Origin: Magnolia sinica
Lineage: Eukaryota; Streptophyta; Magnoliopsida; Magnoliales; Magnoliaceae
Length of the DNA stretch: 64,000 nt
Assembly (NCBI RefSeq): GCF_029962835.1
Contig: NC_080578.1
Span: 51,267,001 to 51,331,000, forward strand
Direction of reading: 5' to 3'
Position numbers and translations under genes: made by a program. Below the pieces are notes generated by a model that saw nothing but the letters and a program-made list of their open reading frames with translations, was not told where the DNA came from and ran no database searches. Below, piece by piece: positions 45,499-55,061 of the stretch (positions are counted from its first letter, which is position 1; every line of letters begins with the position of its first letter).

Positions 45499-48400
45499 TG
45501 TAATGACCCTGGAAATTTTGTGCTGATCTTTCCTTAGTAGTTGTTTTTGGGGTAATTAGCGCTATACTCGATTACTTATGAAATTTGCATCAATCACTTT
45601 AAATTGTATCTGCATGACTCAAAACTTGTAGATTTGTTAGCGCTATGTTACTCTGAAATCTGGGATCCATCGCTAAATCCAGTTGTTCTGGGGAATTTTT
45701 GGAAGCTCTGGATCGGACCTAGACCGCGCGTCAAAAGTCCGATAGCGATGATCTTAGGCTGTTGCGGTCACTATGTTGGACTTGGTCATCACCTCAAAAA
45801 TTAAGTCCATGTGATGTTCTGGGTCGATTTGATTGAGTTCGGAGTGAAGAGTGTGAGAACGATTGGAAATTTATTAAGCTTTTATGAAATTTGAGTCGTG
45901 TCGCTTGCGCGATGATTTTAAGCAGTCTGACCATTGGATTTTGACCCAATTTTACCCTCTGATCAGGGAAGGTGGCCCAGGCATGTCCTTGTGCTTGTGG
46001 ACCTGATCGAGATTCTGTGACCGTTGAATTGAGTGTGGTCCGCCACGGCTGATCTGAAGATCTGGTTGGTACGAAAACTCAGCTTGACCTAAATCCATGG
46101 TCAGTGAGCTTAAGTCCAACCTTTCGTGGTAATAGGTCCACCGGAAGTGCTTCGTTGGATCGTGAGAGGCTGGTTTTGGTTATACCCCAAGTATACCTTG
46201 GCCCTGGAGTTATTTCCATCAATAATAGGCCTATTTATAGTCCTTAAAACCCTAGCTCTCTTTTCCATACGAATTTCCTAACCCTAGCTTGGAAAGAGAA
46301 AGGAAAAGAGAGAGAAAGTGAGAGAGAAGTTGGTGAATCATCTTAGATTCTTTCCTGTTCTTCTAAATCCTTGAACCTTCACTTTGAATCGTTATTCTGA
46401 CGATTCTGAGTTCATCTTTGGGTAAGTTAACCTAACACTAATCTGTGTTAGAGCTTAAAATAGTCTTGGTGTTGTTGTATCTCATTTCTATCCTTGCTTT
46501 AGGTTATCTTGTCGCCGTTGACGAAGACATATCGTCTGAAATCAGTTCGGTGTTCTTTTCTGGCTTAAAGTGCGGACTTTAAGTGTATAGGTTATGGTTT
46601 TCAAGGCTTTTAATGTCAGTTAATGGTTTATTCTTGCTATGAATGAATTTTCACATGCCAAATGTTATGTTTGTGTTGCGTTCCTGATATGCATGTGTTA
46701 TGTTGAGATTTGTGTATTCTATGTGTATGTATAAAGTACTGTATGCGTATAAAATATGAACCTATGATTGCTATGATTATTTGTCGTGTACTTATGCTTA
46801 TTGTATGTGCAACAACTCTTTGGTAAAAGAAATTGTCCAAATGTGTGTGTTTCAACATACGTCATATATGTTGTACTATGTATTCTAAGTGTTTGTAGAA
46901 ATGTCTGAATGATTTAAAGTGTGATATATCAACCTAGTATGGGCGTTGAAAAGCGATTCTCAACTCTCCCGCTAGTGTGTATGATTTCCTTCGTGTAAGT
47001 TACATTCCTTGTTGGTTAATTTCAAGCATTACTTATGCTTACATTTATGTTAAGTTGATATTCTTCAAATGCTTATGCACCGCATGATTTGAGTTGTTGT
47101 TCCTTTATTGTTTTACATTCAATACAATTATCTGTTGTAGTGTAATGTGTGTGGGACTATGCATTAGTCCAGGAAATCGGTAATCGACCTTAAGATCGTG
47201 GCTGAGGTTGCTTTCGCCACGTAGGGCGTGATTAGAAGAACCCGAGTCGTATTAGAGTTGTCGACAGTGGTTTGGCCACGCGGAGTGTTTGTGCACTCTA
47301 TGTTGTTCAACCAACATGCGCTCGTGCTAGTCGAGTTCGTCAAGTAACCCGATTGTCCGATGTATTTTCACCATGTATGAACGCTACTGCTTGAATCTAG
47401 GGTACCGAACTTACCAATGAAATCCTATTAACCATAGTACCTTGATCCGCTAAGACTCATGAGCCGGACATGGTGGTGTGGGACACCGTGGTCAAGCTGT
47501 CGGCCTAGCTGGGGTGACGAGCCTCCCCGTAGTGACCAGTGAGCAACCAAACTCGTGAGCCGATTATGGTGGTATGTGACACTATATTCGTGCTGTCGGC
47601 CTACATTGATTGGTGACGAGCCCTTTGTAGTGACCTCGAGCATGCCTGGATACCGCATTAAGGTGACGAGCCTTGGTGTAGTAACGATGGTATGATAGGC
47701 GTGCATTGATTGGTGACGAGCCCTTTGCAACGACCTCAAACCATGTGATCGTATGAGATGTCTAGGACTGACGACCTTAGAATGGATCACTGTTTGGATG
47801 GTGATATGAGGAAGGTATCTTAGCTTCCCAATCCTGCTGTATGAAAAGGACTAATAACAACTTGGTAATCATATTCATGCACCGCATTTGCATGTGCTTT
47901 GTAGACATGGCGCACTTTGAGGCGATGTCATGCGTAACGTAAGATGAAGATGCTGAGGATGTACGCGTGAGGGCATGCATCATTCTGCATGCATCCTTGC
48001 ATTAACAAGAGTACTTAGGACATGTTTAATTATTATGCTTTATCATTACTGCTTGATTGAACTGATAACATGTTAACCTGTGCTTTATTGTTCCACTGAG
48101 TTGATCACTGACTCCCACGTTCTGGGGCAGTGTTAAACACCCACCAGACTCTGTCTTAGCTGATGATGTTGCAGATGTTGAGGCGACCTCTGAGGCAGAG
48201 CGGGAGATGGATGATGATGAGGCTACTTTCTCTTTTATACAGTTTTCAGACGGGTTCTAGTGAGACTCGTTCTGATGCGCAGGATGCTGGGATTTCTTTT
48301 GGGAATTTAAATGATGTAATTTAATACTTGTAATTTTGATAGTAACACTTGTCAGAACAACCTGGTATGTATATGTATTTTAGGGATTTGTACTTATACA

Positions 48401-48591
48401 CATATTTCTATAAGTCTTCCACTTGCTTTCTTCACTTATTTCCTGAATTATATCTGTGCTTTGGCTTAATCTATTCCATGTTTTATGCACTAATACAGTG
48501 AATATACATCCATCATTAAATATGTTGCATAAGTGATGTTTTGAAACTCGAGAGCTGAGTTATGCTCGACCCCGAATTTCGGGGCGTTACA
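45499..48591 (+). mobile_element. 3.1-kb solo LTR (family B) with CGATG target duplication
   Basis: Starts TGTAATGACCCTGG, ends CGGGGCGTTACA; 3,093 bp. CGATG precedes (45494-45498) and follows (48592-48596). No coding sequence inside. A CTATTTATAG box near 46230, followed by AAACCCTAGCTCTC, suggests plus orientation. Internal repeats of GTGACGAG.C and CTGTCGGCCTA occur at 47450-47720. The termini suit a Ty3/gypsy chromovirus-type LTR, which is an inference. Copies of its tail form the fold-back at 4088-6287. Confidence 0.9.
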
Positions 48592-48896
48592 CGATGGAAA
48601 GTATGAGTCCCAACATGCCACTGCTCCGCAAGAGCCGATAGAAGGGACGTGTTCATCTTGCTTAGACCAATCTGGGACAAACTAGTAAATGAAGTGCGCT
48701 CCAATACATCAAAGAACAGGGGTTATAGATCATGAAACCAATCCGACCAATGTGTCCTAACCCCAAGTCCCCTTAAGATCGTAGGTGCGCCACCCTCCCG
48801 AGCCAGGTCAGACAAATGGCGACCCTTAAGAGGCACAAAACAAGGGTCGGCTGATTGATGGGAAGAACCAGCCTCACTTTTGCCACGACGAGACAT
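48592..48896 (-). pseudogene. PMD gene, N-terminal part
   Basis: Start chosen at ATG 48896 (MSRRGKSEAGSS), the usual short basic start of such proteins, rather than the upstream ATG at 48959. It continues HLSDLAREGGAPTILRG and SDWFHDL, a TAA, then FFDVLERTSFTSLSQIGLSK, LLSALAEQWHVGTHTFH, ending at the solo LTR. The next codons (RPFGE) are on the other side of it at 45498. AEQWxxxTHTFHxPFGE is a hallmark PMD motif. One stop (TAA) is inside this part. Confidence 0.8.
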
Positions 48897-48959
48897 GCTG
48901 CATAAACAAAATCCACAGGTAAGCATCCCTGCACCGTCAAAACTCAAAACCCAAGGCAC

Positions 48960-49260
48960 ATTTCAAAATCCCATGTCAAGGCCCATTTCCAAAGCCCGTC
49001 TCAAGGCCTATCTCTAAGGCCCATTTTCAAAGCCCACCTCAAGGCCCCTTTCAAAAAGCCTATTTCCATGGCCCATTTTAAAGGTCCATGTCAAAGCCCC
49101 TTCACAAAGGAAGGCCCATTTCCAAGGTTCTTTATAAAGACCTACATTCAAAAGTCCACTCCACAAGGCCCATCAAAAGCCCAAGTGATCAAGGCCCATT
49201 TTCAGAGCCCATTCCCTAGGTCCACATGTCCATAATACAGGCTCACTTTCACAAAACCAT
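48960..49260 (-). promoter_or_regulatory. GGCCCA-word array upstream of PMD gene
   Basis: About a dozen AAGGCCCATTT-like words in 300 bases directly before the PMD start. GGCCCAWWW/TGGGCC words are known plant proximal-promoter elements (site II/UP1 type, TCP-bound in characterised genes). The location right before an antisense start fits a promoter; it may equally be simple repeat expansion. Confidence 0.45.
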
Positions 49261-49526
49261 TTATGAGATCACATATTCAAATTCAAGATACATCTGGCCA
49301 CACCATGATCATGATGTGGGGCCCACTTAAACAATCCCATCCATTCAACATCCACAAAGTGACCAACCAACAAAGTCTACATCATCAAAGCACTCAAGTG
49401 GACCCCAAATCACCCATCCAACTGCCCAGATCATTAAAAAACAAAAAAAAAAACACAACAAACAAAATTCTAAATAAAAGGTGGGGCCCCTTTCTTATCA
49501 GACCCCACTCTAATAACAAAACAAAA

Positions 49527-49550
49527 TAAATAATAATAATAATAATAAAA
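49527..49550. repeat. (TAA)n microsatellite
   Basis: AAATAATAATAATAATAATA-type tract in the Tat non-coding region. Confidence 0.9.
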
Positions 49551-49930
49551 ATCTAGCCAACTACTTAGCCCAAAACAAAAAATCCAGCAAGATCCAACGG
49601 TTGAGATCTAATTTAAATGGATCAACAGTCGCGATCATGGTCCTCCCAAAAGTCCAAAAGAGGATCTAAACCCATCAGAAGTTCCCCCAAACAAAGAAAA
49701 ATGGTGATCTAGCAAAATCCAAACAAAAGCTCCTTAAATGGATGAGCAAGTCACCTAAAAATGAGAGAAAGGGAAAAATACATGCAAAAAACTCAAGAAA
49801 GAACTCCACCAAAGAACTTTTAGGGACCACAATGGAGTCCCTGGACGTCCAGAAGTTTATTTGAAATAGAAGAATAGGAGCCATCGTCCGGACCAGCGCA
49901 CACAACGGACTAGTGGCAAAATGATGGACT

Positions 49931-49975
49931 GGTGGTAATCAGACTGTCGTTGGCGGCAGTCCGACTTCTGCCCCC
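49931..49975. promoter_or_regulatory. Tat-type palindromic boxes far upstream of PMD gene
   Basis: GGTGGTAATCAGACTGTC (49931) and GGCAGTCCGACTTCTGCC (about 49955) are diverged versions of the LTR palindrome GGTAGTC-N-GACTACC, again as a pair. They lie about 1.04 kb before the PMD ATG. Confidence 0.45.
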
Positions 49976-50275
49976 GACCAAAATTGCATGGGATAGCGGG
50001 TCAGTCCCCTATGACTTGATGGGTTGACTGGTCCTCTCCTGGATCCACTGGATAAGGCCCAAAGGATAGAGAGGAAAAGATTCCATCACAAAAAGCTATC
50101 TCAAAATATCACAATAAAGTCAATTTCTTGCGAGTAAATGAGAATCTCAATAAATCATGCCTCGATAATTGCTGGAAAACCATGAAAAATATAAAAAAAT
50201 GTGAAAGCCATCTGTCAATAAAAACCGATCGACGACGCCCACTTGTGAAATCGAACGGATATTTTCCAAAAAAAA

Positions 50276-50277
<2 letters not shown>

Positions 50278-50308
<31 letters not shown>
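50278..50308. repeat. (AT)n microsatellite
   Basis: About fifteen AT units in the Tat 3' non-coding region. Confidence 0.97.
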
Positions 50309-50311
<3 letters not shown>

Positions 50312-51134
50312 ATAAAATCCCCAAAGAGTTTAGCTTTGAAGAGAATAGTTAAAAAAGGGGTTTTTCAAAAATGCACCCGGCGCACAGTACACTGAGGAAT
50401 CTTCCATATTCTCTAGTTGCGATCAGTGCAAATAGCTAAATAAGATTCAGTCTCCCCCAGTTTCTTAGAGGATAATCGAATTCGTACATGATACAAGCAT
50501 GATTGGCTCGATCTCTTATCTAGATAGTTATACGAGTGCTAGTAGAAATGAGTGGATCTATCTCTGGAAAGAATAATTAAACTCAAAGTGACAACAATCC
50601 ATTGTAACCAAAGTATCAAAATTAGAAGATTGCATGGAAAAAGATTACCTACACATACCTAGTCTGGGCTGTTCACAAAATTTGATTGAGTCCAAGTCGG
50701 TGTAGTGAGTTCTCATAAGGCCGCACCAATGTGCAGGGCAACTAACCACTTTGACGATCAAATGGATCGAATACTCCTAGGGTGATTATATAGCAAAGGA
50801 ACGACAAACCAAACAGTACGAGAATCCTCATAAAGCCGCGACAAATGCGTAGAGGCCCTTACTTTTTAGACTTACTCTCCAATGCTATCAACAATCAGAC
50901 GTGAAAGGGTTGTGATTGGTGGCCTGTAAAGCCGCGACGAATGCGCAGGGGAAAAATACAACGCTTTCCTCAACCCTCATGACATGTGTAAGTAATCTCT
51001 TTTCCAGACAATCAACTAACAATGATACAATGACAGATAATAAATTCAAATCACTATCCTTTCTGACCAGAAGGGTGGGGTGCCCAATCGCTTTGACGCT
51101 CAGTTACTGGCAACCTCGTTCAAAGATGGGCATC

Positions 51135-52580
51135 TGTAGACACGTCACCCAGGCTAAACATCTTGAGAAGGATAAGACAATCTGGGAACCATGATTATAT
51201 CCTAAATCAAACCTTAATCCTATCTTAAACCTAAACCTAACCCAAAGCCCTAACCCAAACTTAAAACTTCCAATCCGCAACCTGAAACCCTAATCCAAAC
51301 CATTCAACCCACATACAACCCTCGCCTATACCCTATACCCTGATCTAAGCCCCTTTACCCAAGCCTAAGTCCATCTATCTAAACCCCAAAACCTCTAAAA
51401 AAGGGGACTAGCGGATGAACAAGCACACCAAGTAAGCCTACACGTTTGAGCCCGACCCGAACCTATATCGGACGGTAGTCCAACTACCACAGGTGGTACT
51501 TGGAGTGCCGCCACTCGTGGTCCATGTGTGATCTCTTAGGGACAGCTGTCCCAACATCCGAAAGTCAACTTTCTTCAAAAATTACCCCCCATCCAACTTT
51601 ATTTACTGTTTTACCAATTCCAAGAGCCAATGAGAGAACGCTACATGGCGTTTCTCTTCCCTTAACCATTCACAACTTGCCATGTCATCATTTACCCCTA
51701 TCAAACCCAGAAATTACCACATTACCATTGGAGAAGGCTATAAATAGCCTTCTCCTCTTCATATTTCACAACAACTACTCTTCATTTCCAAGCTTAAGTG
51801 AGAAGGAGAGAAAGAGAAAGGGAGAGAGTGAGGGTGAGGGAGAGCTCCTAAGCCTCTAAGATCAGATTTTTATAGCCATCTCTTAGACTCCTCCTAACCT
51901 TCTCAATCTCAAGTCTAGCCCGGATTGGCCATGGTGCAACCCATATCTTAGCATACTCAAGTTCTAGCCAAAGATCTTATTATTTTATGTAAGCATTTAT
52001 CATGACATCTACTCCCTTCTCAACCCCCCTGCTCCTTTAGATTTCTAGTGAACGTATGCTCTATGAGTTGCCATATACCGGACCCTGTCACATCAGAAAT
52101 TCCTAACAAAGTAGTCATGTTTTCTTACATCTTTGCATAAGCACCATCGTATCTGCCTTCTACACACATCATTGGATGTATGCTCTATGGCTTGCCAAAA
52201 CCTCAGATCTTGCTGCATCAAAAAATCCATGTGTGCACCTAGTCCTATTTCGACCACATCATCTATCCCTTAAGATTGCTTTACCACACAAAGTAGAGAC
52301 CGTACGTTTGTACAGGCAGAGAGGGTGCCTAACACCTTCCCTCTTTATAATCAAGCACCCTTATCCGAAATCTCAGTTCGCAGATCAGGAGTCAATTCAG
52401 GTAAGAGAATCTTCAGATTTCTCCAACCATACATTTTCCGTAGGTTTTAGCCGACTGCGGAATTCTAAACTCAATTGGCTAGTGGCAACTCCAATATCCA
52501 TAAATCCACTTGTTAATCCCCATCTGCCAAACCATAAAATACGCCAAATTTACCTAGGCACCAATTTTTCAGTGTCTACA
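51135..52580 (+). mobile_element. Tat 3' LTR
   Basis: Starts TGTAGACACG, ends CAGTGTCTACA; 1,446 bp; followed by the GATAG duplication. Matches the 5' LTR along its length except for a TATA-containing segment present only here (51731-51760) and a block at about 52020-52105 that differs. First palindromic box at 51472-51490. Confidence 0.93.
51731..51754 (+). promoter_or_regulatory. TATA box inside a perfect palindrome, Tat 3' LTR
   Basis: Arm GAGAAGGCTAT (51731-51741), spacer AA, then its exact reverse complement (51744-51754); the centre reads TATAAATA. It is missing from the 5' LTR. The palindrome could extrude as a cruciform. Confidence 0.85.
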
Positions 52581-52585
52581 GATAG

Positions 52586-53031
52586 CCCGTGAAAATCATA
52601 AGGAACTGTATCAAGTTGTTAAGGTGACCTTGTGAAAACCTTATTATAGTGAAAGCTAAAATTACGACGGTAGCAATTTTGGGAGTGGAGTAGGTGTGAT
52701 TGTTTTAAGCACCGAACCACTATAAATCCTTGGGTTGTGTGGTGAATGCTCTATTCTTTTTGGTGATTGGATGTTATTTCTTGTGGTGAATCTTATAATC
52801 CTTTTATATTCTCTTGCTAGTTTAAAAGATTAATTTTAATGACATTCGTGAAGTAAGGTTGTCTTGCCGAATATTTTAGGTGAAGGTTATCCTACGAATT
52901 ATTTAGAATTAAGGTTTCAATATTAAAGTGATTGAGATTTTTTGTAATTTTTACATATTCCGCATTTATTTCGATTATTTGGCATTATCCTATTCATACC
53001 CCCTCTAGGACATCGCTAGCTCTCCATTTCA
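52586..53031 (+). mobile_element. Copia-2 5' LTR, right part
   Basis: Resumes after the Tat insertion with CCCGTGAAAATCAT, a hairpin AAGGT...ACCTT (52621-52642), and ends CATCGCTAGCTCTCCATTTCA at 53031 like Copia-4. With the left part it makes about 1.4 kb of LTR. Confidence 0.88.
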
Positions 53032-53033
53032 AG

Positions 53034-53045
53034 TGGTATTAGAGC
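53034..53045 (+). other. Primer binding site, Copia-2
   Basis: TGGTATTAGAGC, one base off the initiator-Met tRNA site, two bases after the LTR end. Confidence 0.85.
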
Positions 53046-53093
53046 AAGTTGATCTTTTTTTTTTTTTTTTAGATTTACCTCCAAAGCTACAAT

Positions 53094-54613
53094 ATGTCAA
53101 ATTTCAAAAGCTTATCCATTACTAAGCCGATGGCTCTAACTATTCTTACTAGAACAATAGGATGAGAATTTTCATCAGATCTATTGATGAAAGTGTGTGA
53201 CAAGCTACTGTAACAAAGTGGTCCCTCCTATGATGGAAGTAATAGCTAATGATGGAACCATATCAATGAAAGAAACCGCACACAATTTTTGGACAGCTGT
53301 TCAAAAAAGTGAAAGCAGTGTAAATGCAAAAGCCTTAAATGCAATAACTTGTGCTCTATCGCTAGATGAATTCAAAAGAATCATTTCATGCGTACAGCTA
53401 AACAAGCATGGGATATTCTCGAAATAACACATGAAGGAACTACTATTTTCTAAAAATCTAAAATCTAAATTTTCACAACCAAATTTGAGGAAATTCATAT
53501 GGAAGAAAATGAGTCTTTTATGGACTTCATTACAAAACTTAATGACATAGTAAATTTCATATAAGGTCTTAGAGATAGAATCTAAGAAAGCAAAGTTTGT
53601 GCAAAAATACTGCGATCACTTCCTGATAAGTTTAATTCTTTATTTACTACTATAGAGGAATTAAGGAATACAGATATTATGAAAGTTGAGGAATTAGTTA
53701 GTTCTCTTCAAACTTACGAGCTAAATTTCAAAGCTCCTAAAATCAAGTTAATGGGTCTTAATTCTTTTAAATATAATTCAACGGAATCTAATGTAAATTT
53801 TGATTTTGAAGAAAACGAAGATGATATGGATATGTTGGCAAAGAAGTTTTATAGAATTTTCAAATATAAGAAAAGAACATATTTTAAAAAATCATTTGAT
53901 AAAAGAAAAAGAAATTCAAAATTTTGAAAATCTAAAATAAAAGACACACAATGTTTCAATTATTCTGAATATGAGCATTTAACTTATAAATGTCCTAAAA
54001 AGGATAAATCTAGAAGAAAAGGCATGATAGCTACTTGTGATGAATCATCAGAGTTTGAAACTAATTCTGAAACTGATGAATCAGACTAAGAAAATACAAA
54101 CGATTTAAAAGCCTTTATAACTATAGCTAGAATCACTTCTTCAGGTAACTGTGAAATATCTGATTATAAAACTCTAAGAAGTAACTCTAAAAATGAAGAT
54201 GATCTTTAAGATGCATATGATGCCCTATAAAAAGAAAGTTGTAAAATTGCGGCTAAATTGAAAATTCAAAAAGAAAATTATGCTAAACTACAATTCAAAC
54301 TTAAAAAAGTTGTTTTAGAAAAATCTGAATTTTCTAATTTTTTTGAAAAGACTAAATTAGATTTGAGTTTTAAGACTCCTGAATTACATAAACTTGAATT
54401 CAAAATTAAGAAACTAAAACTTGAAGTTTCCTCTCTTTAGAGTTCAAAGGATGCTTGAAAATAAACCCTTGGTGACCAGAAACTGGAAAAACTACTAACC
54501 TCATCTAGGCAATGTGGTGACCAGTCTAGACTGGGTTATATTAAAAATAATTTTTTGAAATCTAAGGATTCTACTCCTACCTTTGTAAAAGGTGAATCCC
54601 CTATAGTTGAGAG
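53094..54613 (+). pseudogene. Copia-2 gag, broken and truncated
   Basis: ATG at 53094 (MSNFKSLSITKP). A small deletion disturbs the PFDGSNY region; the capsid follows from 53197 (KALNAITCALSLDEFKRIIS, MEENESFMDFITKLNDIV). EELVSSLQTYELNFKAPKIK is at 53685-53745, a knuckle with C-to-Y and G-to-E changes (CFNYSEYEHLTYKC) near 53950, then an acidic and coiled-coil region to 54440 and LEKLLTSSRQCGDQSRLGYI near 54490-54545. It stops being recognisable at about 54613, where an inverted RT fragment begins. Close to Copia-1 gag. Confidence 0.88.
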
Positions 54614-54619
54614 TCAACA

Positions 54620-55061
54620 CATTTACCTGATTCATCTTTTGAGAGTTTAAGAGTCATACTCATTAGAGTATCAAAATTCTTACCATTTTCAAAGCCAAAC
54701 ATTTTATAAGGTTCAATGCATATTTGTCTGTGAGATGAACATACCATTTTCAAGTTATTTGGCTTGTAATCCAAGGAAATAGTTTAGCTCGTCGACCATA
54801 CTCATTTCAAACTTGGATTTCATTAGATCTGCAAACTCAGTAGATAAGTTAGCTCATGTAGATCCATAGATCATATCGTCAACATAGATTTGAACAATTA
54901 GGATATGATCATTATATGTCTTGACGAATAGAATTTTGTCAACACTACTCATAACAAAATTATGACTAAGTAAGAATTTAGTCAACTTTTCATACCACGC
55001 TCTGGGAGCTTGTTTTAAATCATAAAGAGTCTTTTTAAGACGGTAAACATGATCAAAAAGT
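54620..55061 (-). pseudogene. Copia RT fragment, opposite orientation to Copia-2
   Basis: Minus strand: DHVYRLKKTLYDLKQAPRAW, YEKLTKFLLSHNFVMSSVDK, the catalytic VQIYVDDMIYGST near 54900-54870, then SKFEMSMVDELNYF-type sequence and KYALNLIK. It matches Copia-1 RT (8200-7790). Its N-terminal side meets the Athila-2 3' LTR at about 55062, so Athila-2 probably inserted into this RT; the rest of the Copia would be beyond the right window edge. Confidence 0.88.

Larger units (their letters stand above)
49261..51134. other. Tat 3' non-coding region
   Basis: No gene seen. Holds a (TAA)n tract (49527-49550), an (AT)n tract (50278-50308), a palindromic box region at 49931-49975, and three GCCGC.AC.AATG.G.AGGG words (about 50720, 50837 and 50932). 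CAAAGATGGG (51121-51130), four bases before the 3' LTR, is the likely polypurine tract. Confidence 0.65.
30913..52580 (+). mobile_element. Full-length Tat/Ogre-type gypsy element with two antisense genes
   Basis: LTRs 30913-32381 and 51135-52580; GATAG lies on both sides (30908-30912, 52581-52585). The sense strand holds gag, pro, RT, RNase H, a second archaeal-type RNase H and integrase in gypsy order. Integrase ends near 40463, and 10.7 kb of extra DNA precedes the 3' LTR, with two antisense genes and a nested 3.1-kb solo LTR. Large size, dual RNase H and antisense frames near the 3' LTR are known features of the Tat lineage. The whole sits inside the Copia-2 LTR. Confidence 0.93.

Noticed and set aside
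45604-45804. 66-codon frame in solo LTR B
   Set aside because: No domain, inside LTR sequence; read as chance.
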